Below, in pieces: positions 1 through 9,072 of a stretch of DNA of 64,000 bases (position 1 is its first letter; every line of letters starts with the position of its first letter). The stretch comes from RH-AL1 sp964244495. GTDB lineage: Bacteria > Pseudomonadota > Alphaproteobacteria > Rhizobiales > Beijerinckiaceae. The stretch lies in assembly GCA_964244495.1 (NCBI GenBank), contig CAXTIU010000008.1, forward strand, positions 1 through 64,000, read 5' to 3'. The notes below the pieces were generated by a model. That model had not been told where the DNA came from. It worked only from the letters and a program-made list of their open reading frames with translations, and ran no database searches. A program made the translations under genes and the position numbers.

Positions 1-144
1 GAGCGACGCCAGCTCGCGCTCCATCGCCGCCAGCGTCTCGTCCGTCAGCGCCCGGACCGCGCGCAGAGGGTGATCCGGCCGCAGCCGCCCCTCGATGTCC
101 ACGTAGCTGAACAGCGACCCCGTCCGCTCATCCGATCCGCGCAA
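1..144 (-). CDS. IS5-family transposase, N-terminal part only (DUF772 type)
   Basis: Reading leftward from a TTG at 144, the frame stays open to the window edge (48 codons). It begins LRGSDERTGSLFSYVD and continues with a DHPLRAVRAL segment, the characteristic start of DUF772/IS5-like transposases, which catalyse cut-and-paste transposition through a DDE domain (outside the window). The start is supported by a perfect AGGAGG Shine-Dalgarno five bases upstream. No ATG fits better. Whether the remaining gene is intact cannot be seen. Confidence 0.75.
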   Translation of the reverse strand, partial: MRGSDERTGSLFSYVDIEGRLRPDHPLRAVRALTDETLAAMERELASL

Positions 145-222
145 ATCAGCCTCCTGGACAAGGAGACTGAATCACGACCCATCAGCGGTAGCGAGCGGCC
201 TTTTTCAGCAGCCTGCTAGGCC
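1..222 (-). mobile_element. End of an IS element (IS5/IS1182-type), truncated by the window edge
   Basis: The left edge holds the 5' part of a transposase gene reading leftward, and at about 199-222 a terminal motif that on the minus strand reads CTAGCAGGCTGCTGAAAAAG. This resembles the ends I associate with DUF772-type IS5/IS1182-like elements. The outer boundary is estimated at about position 220; the other end and any target-site duplication lie outside the window. The family assignment is from memory of the terminus and transposase start, so it is moderately secure. Confidence 0.6.
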
Positions 223-406
223 CGACATGGCGCTGAAGATAAGGACATGGCCCCAAGGGAGGGACATGGCGCCGAAGTACGATCAGCGCATCCGCCGCGC
301 GCCGTCTTCCGCGCAGCTCGGCTGGCTCGGCGGTATGGGCGCGACTTTCTTGTAGAGCCCATCCAAGGATGGTAGCTGTCCGCTTGGGACGACAGCGATA
401 GGCGCG

Positions 407-1561
407 ATGCCGAGACTCCTTTACATCTACATGGCCAAGCGCATGGCGCTGTCGGCCCTGCTCATCGAGGTATGCCTGTGCGTGCCGGTGGTGATGACCT
501 CCATCTTCCACTACCTGCCGCCGACCGCCGTGCGCGGCGGCCTGCTGTGGCCGGCGCTGCTCGGCACGATGCCGACCGTGCTCTACATCGCCCTGCCCAT
601 CGCGGTGGGCGTCGCGATCATGCTCGAGTTCATCCGCATGTCGGCCGAGGGCATGATCGCGGTGCTGTACTCGCTGCGGCTGTCAGTCTGGTCGATCTGC
701 CTGCCGGCGGTGGTCGTGGCGTGCGGCGCGGTGGGGCTCGGCTACTGGATCTCGTCGTTCATCGCGCCGTCCTACGTCGGCGAGATGCACGATGTCATCT
801 ACGTCATCCGCAACTCGCTCAATCACCGCATGCTGGAACCGGCCCACTTCTACACGTTCGACGACGGCCGCCGCACGATGTACTTCCAGCGCTGGCTGAC
901 GCCGGACGTGGCCGGCGGCGTCTTCATCAACCAGGTCGATCCGGACAAGAAGGAGGAGCAGATCATCACCGCCGCGCAGGCCGAGTTCCGGCGCAACCCG
1001 TCGAGCGTGGTGATGATCCTGAAGAGCGGCTCCATCGAGACCCGGCCGCAGGGCAGCCTCAACATGCGGGCGGCGGACTTCGACGAATACGTGATGCCGA
1101 TCGCCATGCAGGGGTCCGGCGGCCTGCCCCAGCGCGGCTGGCGCGGCGTGTTCGAGCTGCCCGGCGGCTCCTTCTTCGCCGACCGCGCCGTGGAGGCGCC
1201 CGACCCGCACAAGCTCGCGGAATGGACCAGCGAGGCGGCCAAGCGCACCGGCATCCCGATCCTCGCCTTGACCCACGTGCTGTTCGGCATCGCGCTGGTG
1301 CTGACGGTGTCGAACGCGACCGGGCGCGGCTCGTCGGCGACCACGCTGACGGTGTTGGCGGTGCCGGCCATCCACATCGGCATCCTCATCGCCATGGAAA
1401 CGCTGGTGCGCAAGGACCCGCGCCTGGTCTGGCTGGTGGCGCTCGCCATCGTCGCCGAGACGGTCGCCGCCCTCGTCATGCTGCAGCGGCAGAACCGGGT
1501 GAAAGCGGTGGCGCGTCCCCGCGCCGTGCCGATGGCGGCGCTCGGCGCCCCGGCGGGGTAG
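407..1561 (+). CDS. LptF/LptG-family permease (YjgP/YjgQ)
   Basis: This 384-residue inner-membrane protein has the LptF/LptG layout. Three hydrophobic segments occupy roughly residues 12-125, a polar periplasmic region (about 130-280) would form the jellyroll, and three more hydrophobic segments end at about 360. In the Lpt pathway LptF and LptG form the membrane part of the LptB2FG ABC transporter that extracts lipopolysaccharide. Only one such gene is here, with no lptG, lptB or lptD neighbour, so F versus G is not resolved. The IS terminus about 185 bases upstream may separate it from its original context. A strong inverted repeat follows the gene. Confidence 0.8.
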   Translation: MPRLLYIYMAKRMALSALLIEVCLCVPVVMTSIFHYLPPTAVRGGLLWPALLGTMPTVLYIALPIAVGVAIMLEFIRMSAEGMIAVLYSLRLSVWSICLPAVVVACGAVGLGYWISSFIAPSYVGEMHDVIYVIRNSLNHRMLEPAHFYTFDDGRRTMYFQRWLTPDVAGGVFINQVDPDKKEEQIITAAQAEFRRNPSSVVMILKSGSIETRPQGSLNMRAADFDEYVMPIAMQGSGGLPQRGWRGVFELPGGSFFADRAVEAPDPHKLAEWTSEAAKRTGIPILALTHVLFGIALVLTVSNATGRGSSATTLTVLAVPAIHIGILIAMETLVRKDPRLVWLVALAIVAETVAALVMLQRQNRVKAVARPRAVPMAALGAPAG

Positions 1562-1596
1562 GTTTGTCGTTCATCGACGACATCGACGGCGCGTTT

Positions 1597-1645
1597 GTCG
1601 CCCGGCGACGACATCGAAAGACAAGTGATGTCGTCGCCAGGCGAC
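1597..1645. terminator. Long inverted repeat after the lptF-like gene, possible terminator
   Basis: Arms 1597-1615 and 1627-1645 are complementary at 18 of 19 positions with an 11-base loop. Transcripts from either strand would fold into a very stable hairpin. The T-run (about 1657-1661) is not directly attached to the stem, so an intrinsic terminator is possible but not certain. Confidence 0.45.
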
Positions 1646-1924
1646 TCGAAAGGCGCGTTTTTATCCGCGAACACCGACACCGCGCGAGGCCATGTCGGCA
1701 CCGGCCGACATGAATCATGAAGTACGATGCGCGACCCGCGCAGCGCGAGGGTCGCGGCGCCGACGGGCCAAGGATCACCCCGCCGAGCGCGAAACGCAAG
1801 CCCGCGTGACCAACCGGTTCTGCGCCTTTGCACCGGCGGACGACGAGGATGCGTGCGATCGGTCCGCTCCAACGCCGGCGACACGCGGCGACAGGTCGGG
1901 CGAGCGAAACAGGTCGATGTACGA

Positions 1925-2092
1925 TGACCGTCATCCTCGTCATCCCGGACGAGGGCAGCGCCGATCCGGGCGCGTTGTCCGTCGACGCCGATCGTTGGAG
2001 GGCACCGGTCCCGCGTTCGGCCGCGCCGCCCCGGGATCAGGCGGGGGAGGGGCCGAAGGGTCCCGATCCTCGCGTCATCCTCGGATCAAGCC
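1925..2092. repeat. Possible REP-like intergenic repeat
   Basis: Words such as GTCATCCCGGACGAGG, CGATCCGGG and CCCGGGATCAGG recur in alternating orientation. They resemble palindromic repeats scattered between genes in Rhizobiales. Only one copy is visible, so this is a resemblance call. Confidence 0.3.
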
Positions 2093-2335
2093 TCAAAGCT
2101 CGCTCACGTCCGGCACGTCGCCGAACCGCTCGATCACCACCGCGTCGTCGAACTCGCCGACCGACGGGTCGCCGGTGCGGGAGAAGGCGACGGCCCCCGC
2201 GCCGGTCGCCGCCATGCGACGGGCCTCGCGGATGGCCGCGCTCGCGGTCTGCCGCTCCTGCGGCTCGCCGGCGACGAGGTCGCCGTCCTCGGTCCGGGTG
2301 AAGGGCAGGGCCACGTAGTAGGTCACCGCCGCCAT
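2093..2335 (-). CDS. Small conserved-looking hypothetical protein (80 aa)
   Basis: The frame gives an 80-residue protein beginning MAAVTYYVALPFTRTEDGD with balanced composition: aromatic and aliphatic residues at the start, an Ala/Arg-rich helix around 33-47, and an acidic end. This is unlike the arginine-rich shadow frames around it. A segment GAVAFSRTGDPSVGEFDDAVV resembles small proteins of Methylobacterium-like genomes that predict fused strands. Function unknown. It is divergent from eutB, whose start is 143 bases away. Confidence 0.65.
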   Translation of the reverse strand: MAAVTYYVALPFTRTEDGDLVAGEPQERQTASAAIREARRMAATGAGAVAFSRTGDPSVGEFDDAVVIERFGDVPDVSEL

Positions 2336-2478
2336 CCTCGTCCCTCCGAACGTGTCCGCGTCCCGCCGTCTTACCCGGCTCCGACGGGGCCGGGCAAGGT
2401 CGATGCGCTCGAGCCGCGCGTGACGCGGGCGACCGCATCGCCTATCCTGGCGAGCGTGAAAGGAGGGCAGAGCGGGCG

Positions 2479-3867
2479 ATGGCCTACCACCACGACATCG
2501 GCGGCACCCGGCACACCTTTCCCGACCTGGGCGCGCTGCTCGCCGCCGCCTCGCCCCGGCGCTCCGGCGACGAACTGGCCGGGCTCGCGGCCCGCTCCGA
2601 CGCGCAGCGCGTCGCCGCCCGCCACGCGCTCGCCGACGTGCCGCTCGCCCGCCTCCTCACCGATCATCTCATCCCCTACGAGGCGGATGATGTGACCCGG
2701 CTCATCGTCGACACGCACGACGCCGGCGCCTTCGCGCCGCTCGCCGCGATGACGGTAGGGGGTTTCCGCGAGTGGCTGCTGGCGCGGGAGACCGACGCCG
2801 CCGTGCTCGCCGGCGCGGCGCCCGGCCTGACGCCGGAGATGGTGGCCGCCGTCTCGAAGCTGATGCGCAACCAGGACCTGATCGCGGTGGCCCGCAAGGC
2901 GCGAGTCGTCACCGCGTTGCGCACCACGCTCGGGCTGCCCGGGCGGCTCAGCAGCCGCCTCCAGCCCAACCACCCCACCGACGATCCGCGCGGCATCGGT
3001 GTGTCCGTCCTCGACGGGCTGCTCTACGGCGTCGGCGACGCGGTGGTCGGCGTCAACCCGGCGACCGACAGCGTCGGCAACGCGGTCGCGCTGCTCCACC
3101 AGCTCGATCAATTCCGCCTGGACTACGACCTGCCGATCCAGACCTGCGTGCTGAGCCACGTCACCAACGCGCTGGCCGCCATCGAGCGCGGCGCGCCGAC
3201 CGACCTCGTGTTCCAGTCGATCGCCGGCACGCAGGCCGCCAACGCCGGGTTCGGCGTCACGCTGGCCCTGCTGCGCGAGGCGCGCGACGCGGCGCTCGCC
3301 CTGAAGCGCGGCGGCGAACACGTCATGTACTTCGAGACCGGGCAGGGCGCGGCGCTGTCGGCCGACGCCCACTGCGGGGTCGACCAGCAGACGGTGGAAG
3401 CCCGCGCCTACGCGGTCGCGCGCGCGTACAAGCCGCTGATCGTCAACACGGTGGTCGGCTTCATCGGGCCGGAGTACCTGTACGACGGCAAGCAGATCAT
3501 CCGCGCCGGGCTGGAGGACCATTTCTGCGGCAAGCTGCTCGGCCTGCCGATGGGTTGCGACGTGTGCTACACCAACCACGCGGAGGCGGACGGCGACGAC
3601 ACCGACACGCTGGCGACGCTGCTGGCGGTGGCCGGCGCCACCTTTTTGATCTGCGTGCCCGGCGCCGACGACGTGATGCTGAACTACCAGAGCCTGTCGC
3701 ACCACGACCTCCTCTACCTGCGCTCCGTGTTCGGGCTGCGGCCGGCCCCCGAGTTCGAGGCCTGGCTCGCCCGCGTCGGGCTGAGCGACGCGACCGGCCG
3801 CCTGCTCGACCCGGCCGCCCACCGCCCTGGGGCGCGCCGCCTCCTCGACCTCGCGAGGGCGTCGTGA
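2479..3867 (+). CDS. eutB: Ethanolamine ammonia-lyase large subunit EutB
   Basis: EutB is the large subunit of adenosylcobalamin-dependent ethanolamine ammonia-lyase, which converts ethanolamine to acetaldehyde and ammonia in the cytosol. The 462-residue length is normal. The MAYHHDIGG start is typical of rhizobial EutB, and the conserved GLPMGCDVCYTNHAEAD segment (about residues 352-370) includes the region of the active-site Asp. The ATG has AAGGAGGG about 12 bases upstream, a rather long spacing. It overlaps eutC by four bases. No microcompartment genes, eutA reactivase, regulator or ethanolamine permease lie adjacent, so this is a stand-alone EutBC enzyme. Confidence 0.96.
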   Translation: MAYHHDIGGTRHTFPDLGALLAAASPRRSGDELAGLAARSDAQRVAARHALADVPLARLLTDHLIPYEADDVTRLIVDTHDAGAFAPLAAMTVGGFREWLLARETDAAVLAGAAPGLTPEMVAAVSKLMRNQDLIAVARKARVVTALRTTLGLPGRLSSRLQPNHPTDDPRGIGVSVLDGLLYGVGDAVVGVNPATDSVGNAVALLHQLDQFRLDYDLPIQTCVLSHVTNALAAIERGAPTDLVFQSIAGTQAANAGFGVTLALLREARDAALALKRGGEHVMYFETGQGAALSADAHCGVDQQTVEARAYAVARAYKPLIVNTVVGFIGPEYLYDGKQIIRAGLEDHFCGKLLGLPMGCDVCYTNHAEADGDDTDTLATLLAVAGATFLICVPGADDVMLNYQSLSHHDLLYLRSVFGLRPAPEFEAWLARVGLSDATGRLLDPAAHRPGARRLLDLARAS

Positions 3868-4637
3868 GCGCCACCGATGTTCCCGTCGCCGAACCCTCGA
3901 TCGACCCTTGGCCGGCCCTGCGACGGGCGACGCCGGCCCGCGTCGGGCTCGGCCGCACCGGGGACGCGATGCCGCTGCGTCCGGTGCTCGACCTCCAGCT
4001 CGCCCACGCCCGCGCCAGGGACGCGGTGCACGACGCCCTCGACGTGGACGCTTTGTCGGCCGCGCTCGCCCCGCGCCCTGTCGTCACGGTGCGCAGCGCC
4101 GCCGCCGACCGCGCGACCTACCTCAAGCGCCCCGACCTCGGCCGCGCGCTCGATCCCGCGTGCCGGGCGGACCTCGCGCGCGACATCGGCGCACCCCCCG
4201 ATTGCGTCTTCGTGCTCGCCGACGGGCTGTCGGCCCTAGCGGTGGCGCGCCATGCGCCGGCGCTGCTCGCGCGCTGCCTGGCGCTGCTCGACGGCGTGGC
4301 GGTGGCGCCCCCGGTGATCGCCACGCAGGCGCGGGTGGCGCTGGGCGACGCCGTCGGCGAGGCGCTGGGGGCACGGCTGTGCGTCGTCCTGATCGGCGAG
4401 CGTCCGGGCCTCAGCGCCGCCGACAGCCTCGGCGCCTACGTCACCTACGCGCCGAAGATCGGCCGGCGCGACGCCGAGCGCAACTGCGTCTCCAACATCC
4501 ACGGCGCCGGCCTTTCCACCGAAGCGGCGGCGCGCCAGGTCGCCGCCCTGGTCCGCGCGGCGCTGGCCCACCGCGTCACGGGGGTCGCCTTGAAGGTCGA
4601 CGCGTCCGAGGAGGGAGCGCCGTCGCGGCTGACGTGA
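3864..4637 (+). CDS. eutC: Ethanolamine ammonia-lyase small subunit EutC
   Basis: EutC is the small subunit that with EutB binds adenosylcobalamin and completes the lyase active site. The frame opens at a GTG whose GTGA overlaps the eutB stop, indicating translational coupling. The product is 257 residues, the usual size. Family hallmarks include ATYLKRPDLGR near residue 80, FVLADGLSALAV near 120, and YVTYAPKIGRRDAERNCVSNI near 195-215. The extended N-terminal tail before residue 20 is low-complexity and probably flexible. Confidence 0.95.
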   Translation: MSATDVPVAEPSIDPWPALRRATPARVGLGRTGDAMPLRPVLDLQLAHARARDAVHDALDVDALSAALAPRPVVTVRSAAADRATYLKRPDLGRALDPACRADLARDIGAPPDCVFVLADGLSALAVARHAPALLARCLALLDGVAVAPPVIATQARVALGDAVGEALGARLCVVLIGERPGLSAADSLGAYVTYAPKIGRRDAERNCVSNIHGAGLSTEAAARQVAALVRAALAHRVTGVALKVDASEEGAPSRLT

Positions 4638-4663
4638 GTTCGTCGCGCGCTGGAGCGGGCGGG

Positions 4664-5521
4664 ATGGCGAAAGCAAGAAGCGGCGGTATCGCGTGCCTCA
4701 TCGGGCTCGTCGCTCCCTTCGGCGGGGCGGCCGCCGCCGATTGTCCATTGGGCGGCGGCGAGCCGGTGACCGTCGCCGCCGTCGAGGCGCAGGGGGAGCT
4801 GCGGCTCGCCGACGGCCGCCTGATCCGCCTGGTCGGCCTCGACCCGGTGCTGGGGACGCCCGACGATCCCGACCGGGCCGACACCGCCCGCGCCGACCTC
4901 GCGGGGATGCTCGCCGGGCGCGCGGCGACGCTCATCCCGCTGGCGACCGCGCGCGACCGGTGGGGCCGGCTGCCCGCCTTGGTCTTCGCGGCGGAGGCAA
5001 CCGAAGGCGGCCTGGCGGCGGCGGCGATCGCGGCGGGGTTGGGCCGCTTCCTGCCGGAGGCGCCGGCCCACGCCTGCCGCGACGCGCTGCTCCGAGCCGA
5101 GGTCGCGGCGCGCGCGGCCAAGCTTGGCCTGTGGTCCGATCCGTACTATGCCGTGCTGGATGTCGACGACGAGCGGGGCTTCGCCGAACGGTCGGGGACA
5201 CGGGTCGTCGCCAGCGGCGTCGTGGCCGCCGTCGAGCCCGGCCCGTTCCGGACGGTGCTCCGTCTCCTGCCGCGAGACCGGGCCGCAGGGTGGGGGAACG
5301 CGACGCGGGAGGTGCGCCGGATGTTGACAGCGACGGTGCCGGCCCGCGCGAAGAAGCTGTTCGAGGCCCAGCACGTGGACGTGAGCGCGTACCTCGGTCA
5401 GACCCTGCGCGTGCGCGGCCTCCTCGACCTTCGTTTCGGCCCCCAGGTCGAGCTGGCCGGTCCCGACGACGTCGAGCTGGTTCCGCGAGCGGGTGCCGCG
5501 GCCACCGCTCCCTCGCCCTGA
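4664..5521 (+). CDS. Secreted thermonuclease-like (SNase-fold) protein
   Basis: The 285-residue product starts with a signal peptide (MAKARSGGIACLIGLVAPFGG, cleavage after AAAA near residue 25). It continues with a Staphylococcus nuclease-like OB-fold: ADGRLIRLVGLD, then DRWGRLPALVF, and AAKLGLWSDPYY, the R-x-GLW ending typical of TNase-like domains. A C-terminal portion (about 165-285) resembles an extra nucleic-acid-binding or structural domain. Nuclease activity is not assured, because the canonical Glu/Arg catalytic set is not obvious. It starts 26 bases after eutC, probably co-transcribed by proximity rather than function. Confidence 0.75.
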   Translation: MAKARSGGIACLIGLVAPFGGAAAADCPLGGGEPVTVAAVEAQGELRLADGRLIRLVGLDPVLGTPDDPDRADTARADLAGMLAGRAATLIPLATARDRWGRLPALVFAAEATEGGLAAAAIAAGLGRFLPEAPAHACRDALLRAEVAARAAKLGLWSDPYYAVLDVDDERGFAERSGTRVVASGVVAAVEPGPFRTVLRLLPRDRAAGWGNATREVRRMLTATVPARAKKLFEAQHVDVSAYLGQTLRVRGLLDLRFGPQVELAGPDDVELVPRAGAAATAPSP

Positions 5522-5533
5522 AGCGGCATCGCC

Positions 5534-7078
5534 ATGGACCGCCGCCGACACCCCCCGCCGCCGATGAACGCGAGCTTGCCCTTGCTGTCCCGCGTGCGCT
5601 CGATCCTGCTGCTCGGCGCGAGTTCGTCTTGGCTGCTCGGCGCGAGCCTGACACCGCTGCTCGGCGCGCTCGGCGGCTGCGCGTCGCTGGACAGCCAGGG
5701 CGTCGTCCCGCGCGTCGACGCCGATCCCCCGGCCGGCCCGAAGGTGGTCATCGACAGCGCCGCCGTCGCCGAGCACAAGCGGATGGTCGCGCTGTTCGGC
5801 GGCGAGACCAAGGACGCCGCCGCCGAGCGCTACTTCGGCGCGATCCTCGCCAAGTTCGCCGCGACCGGCGAACTCGAGGGCAAGACCTTCAAGGTCACGA
5901 TCCTGAATTCCCCCATCGTCAACGCCTTCGCCCTGCCGTCCGGCGACTTGTTCGTGACGCGCGGCCTGCTCGCGCTGGCCAACGACGGATCGGAGGTGGC
6001 GGCGGTGATGGCGCACGAGATCGCCCACGTCACCCAGCGCCACGCCGCCGCCCGCGCGGAGGAGGAGAAGCGCGCCGCCGTCGTCTCCAAGGTGGCGCAG
6101 CTCGTCCAGAACAAGCAGCGCGGCGCGCAGATGGAGCAGAGCGCCAAGCTGTCCATCGCCGGCTTCTCGCGGCAGCAGGAGCTCGATGCCGACCGCATCG
6201 GCATCCGCACGGTCGCCGCCGCCGGCTACGACCCGTTCGGCGCGAGCCGCTTCCTGGAGGCGCTCGATCGCTCGAGCGCGCTGCGCGCCTCGCTGATCGG
6301 CCAGAACTCGAACGCCGCGACGCCGGACTTCCTGGCGACCCATCCTTCCACGCCCGACCGCGTCGCCGCCGCGCGGAAGGCCGCCCGCGCCATCGAGTCG
6401 CCCGACGTCGGCGCCCGCGACCGCGACGCCTACCTCGCGGTCGTCGACGGCATGATGTTCGGCGACGATCCCGCCGAGGGCACGATCCGTGGCCGGCGTT
6501 TCACCCAGCCCAAGCTCGGCTTCACCTTCGCCGCCCCCGACGGCTTCGTGCTGGAGAACTCCACGCAGGCCGTGCTCGGCGTCAAGGAGGGCGGCGCGGA
6601 GGCGCTGCGCCTCGACAGCGTGGCGCTGCCCAAGGCGACGACGCTCGAGGCCTACGCCCGCTCCGGCTGGATCGAGGGCCTGCTCGCCTCCTCGCTGGAG
6701 CCCATCACCGTCAACGGCATGCCGGCCGTCACCGCCACCGCGCGCGCCGGCGAGTGGAACTTCCGCCTCGCGGTGATCCGCTACGACGGCGGCGAGGCGT
6801 ACCGGATGATCTTCGCCACCCACGGGCTCGACGACCCCCACGAGAAGGCGTTCCGCGCCTCCATCGACTCGTTCCGCAAGATCGCGCCGGACGAAGTCGA
6901 GAAGGTCAAGCCGTTGCGGATCCGGTTGGTCGAGGCCAAGGCCGGCGACACGCCGGCCACCGTGTCGATCCAGATGGTGGTGCCGGACAAGCCGCTCGAA
7001 ACCTTCGAGTTGCTGAATGGCCTGGAGGCGGACACGCCGCTGAAGCCCGGCGAACGTTACAAGCTCGTGGCGGAATAG
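5534..7078 (+). CDS. M48-family zinc metalloprotease, predicted lipoprotein
   Basis: The 514-residue protein has a lipoprotein signal with lipobox LGGC at about residue 43, so it should be membrane-anchored in the periplasm. The zinc motif HEIAH lies near residue 162, followed by the third-ligand region QQELDADRIG near 215. This is the arrangement of BepA/LoiP/YfgC-type M48 proteases that help outer-membrane protein quality control. The C-terminal 180 residues carry no recognised TPR repeats. The signal region contains four near-copies of LLGA. An alternative ATG at 5564 would shorten the N-terminus by ten residues. Confidence 0.85.
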   Translation: MDRRRHPPPPMNASLPLLSRVRSILLLGASSSWLLGASLTPLLGALGGCASLDSQGVVPRVDADPPAGPKVVIDSAAVAEHKRMVALFGGETKDAAAERYFGAILAKFAATGELEGKTFKVTILNSPIVNAFALPSGDLFVTRGLLALANDGSEVAAVMAHEIAHVTQRHAAARAEEEKRAAVVSKVAQLVQNKQRGAQMEQSAKLSIAGFSRQQELDADRIGIRTVAAAGYDPFGASRFLEALDRSSALRASLIGQNSNAATPDFLATHPSTPDRVAAARKAARAIESPDVGARDRDAYLAVVDGMMFGDDPAEGTIRGRRFTQPKLGFTFAAPDGFVLENSTQAVLGVKEGGAEALRLDSVALPKATTLEAYARSGWIEGLLASSLEPITVNGMPAVTATARAGEWNFRLAVIRYDGGEAYRMIFATHGLDDPHEKAFRASIDSFRKIAPDEVEKVKPLRIRLVEAKAGDTPATVSIQMVVPDKPLETFELLNGLEADTPLKPGERYKLVAE

Positions 7079-7080
7079 CG

Positions 7081-7112
7081 CCGCGCGGGCGCCCTCCAGC
7101 CCGCCCGCGCGG
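7081..7112 (+). terminator. Hairpin after the M48 protease gene
   Basis: A perfect 10-base inverted repeat (7081-7090 with 7103-7112, 12-base loop) begins right after the stop codon. It has no T-run, so it may be a Rho-assisted or 3'-stabilising structure rather than a classical terminator. Confidence 0.4.
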
Positions 7113-7282
7113 AGCCGGATGCCTCGTTCGTCCGAGGCGATCCGGCCTTCCGCCGGTACGAGCGTGCGGAACCCTGCCGGGCCGAGAGCGGTTCTTCGAG
7201 CGCAATCGGACACTCGGCGCTCCCATCAGGCGCGCCGCCACTTGGCACTCCGCCATTGGTCCGCGCGGCATCGGAAAAGATC

Positions 7283-8152
<870 letters not shown>

Positions 8153-8165
8153 GCCGGCGCTTTCC

Positions 8166-8846
8166 CTAGAAGTGATAGTTCAAGCCGGCACGTAGCAGGC
8201 TGATATTCTCGCCGAGACCCGTGCTGTCGCGGGTGCCGCCGAAGTAGTTCGTCGACCCGAACCCGGTGAACAGGTACTCGCCCTTGACCGAGATCTTGGT
8301 GGTCAGCGCGTATTCGACGCCGAGGCCGACGGCGAAGCCGTTGAGGTAGTGCGACTGCTCCAGCTGCAGGTTCGGCGAGCCGTTGAAGTCGTTCAGCTTG
8401 CCGTTGAGCTGGGTCCCCGCGTAGCCGCCGGTGACGTAGAGGAGGGCGCGGTCCCACACGTAGCCGACGCGGACGCGGGCCGTCCCCAACCCGTGGGTGG
8501 CGGCCGAGGTCGAGGTGTTGATCCCGCCGTTCGAGCCGCTGATCGACCCGAAGGCGATGTCGCCCTCGGCGCCGACGAGCAGCTTGCCCTGCTGGTAGTT
8601 GTAGCCGATCGTGGCGCCGCCGAGGCCGCCGAACGGCGAACCGAACGAGCGGGAGGCGGAGGTGTAGCTGCCGACGCCGAGCTGGCCGTTGACGCCGGCA
8701 TAGAGGCCCGACCAGGTGAAGACGGGAACGGGATCGTAGTAGGGCTGGGGCGGCGCGTAGCGCGAGGGAAGGTCCGCCGCGGCGACCGGCAGGCTGCTGG
8801 CCGACGCGACGCAGAGGGCCGTTGTGGCCAGGATGACGCGGTTCAT
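8166..8846 (-). CDS. Outer-membrane beta-barrel protein (Omp25/OmpA-like porin family)
   Basis: A 226-residue precursor with a clear signal peptide (MNRVILATTALCVASASSLPVAAA) and then alternating strand sequence such as FTWSGLYAGVNGQLGVG and RVRVGYVWDRALLYVTGGYAG. It ends in LRAGLNYHF, the terminal-Phe signal of outer-membrane barrels. It matches the small 8-stranded OMP_b-brl porins abundant in Rhizobiales. The ATG at 8846 has a good GGAG seven bases upstream; upstream codons in frame are not needed. It is convergent with rpoH, with a short GCCGGC-TAG-GCCGGC palindrome over the rpoH stop. Confidence 0.9.
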   Translation of the reverse strand: MNRVILATTALCVASASSLPVAAADLPSRYAPPQPYYDPVPVFTWSGLYAGVNGQLGVGSYTSASRSFGSPFGGLGGATIGYNYQQGKLLVGAEGDIAFGSISGSNGGINTSTSAATHGLGTARVRVGYVWDRALLYVTGGYAGTQLNGKLNDFNGSPNLQLEQSHYLNGFAVGLGVEYALTTKISVKGEYLFTGFGSTNYFGGTRDSTGLGENISLLRAGLNYHF

Positions 8847-9072
8847 GGAAATCTCCGGAGCGAAGCGTGCCGCGCCCTTGGGATACGGCGTCAACGTTAC
8901 TAAAACTTGGAGGAAGATGGTTGACTGCTGTTAATGTGCTCGACTGACTTGCGTTGTTGGGCAAGCCGCACAGTAAACCGGTCACCATCCGAGTAGAACG
9001 GTGGCGATCGCGGTCTTCACGAAGTCGTCGGGCGCGGTCGCTCGCGGAGCTGTTTCGGGACGTGGTGAACGA

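Larger units (their letters stand above)
1562..2092. other. Intergenic region, 531 bases, no convincing gene
   Basis: Open frames here are arginine/proline-rich and look like GC-driven shadows. The region contains a strong 19-base inverted repeat just after the lptF-like gene and, from about 1925 to 2092, GC-rich sequence with several TCATCC and GATCC(C)GGG-type words resembling dispersed REP-like intergenic repeats of Rhizobiales. No tRNA or other RNA gene was recognised. Confidence 0.5.

Noticed and set aside
1692..2318. A 208-residue plus-strand frame over the intergenic region
   Set aside because: Arg/Ser/Pro-rich, no domain, overlaps the better minus-strand 80-residue gene; judged a GC-driven shadow.
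2371..3822. Long minus-strand frame of 483 residues opposite eutB
   Set aside because: Composition (VGRR, GEHG, AGGD) is typical of antisense high-GC frames; eutB is clear on the plus strand.
4445..7213. A 922-residue minus-strand frame opposite several genes
   Set aside because: Antisense of eutC, the SNase-like protein and the M48 protease, with HQRR/AERLG-type shadow composition.
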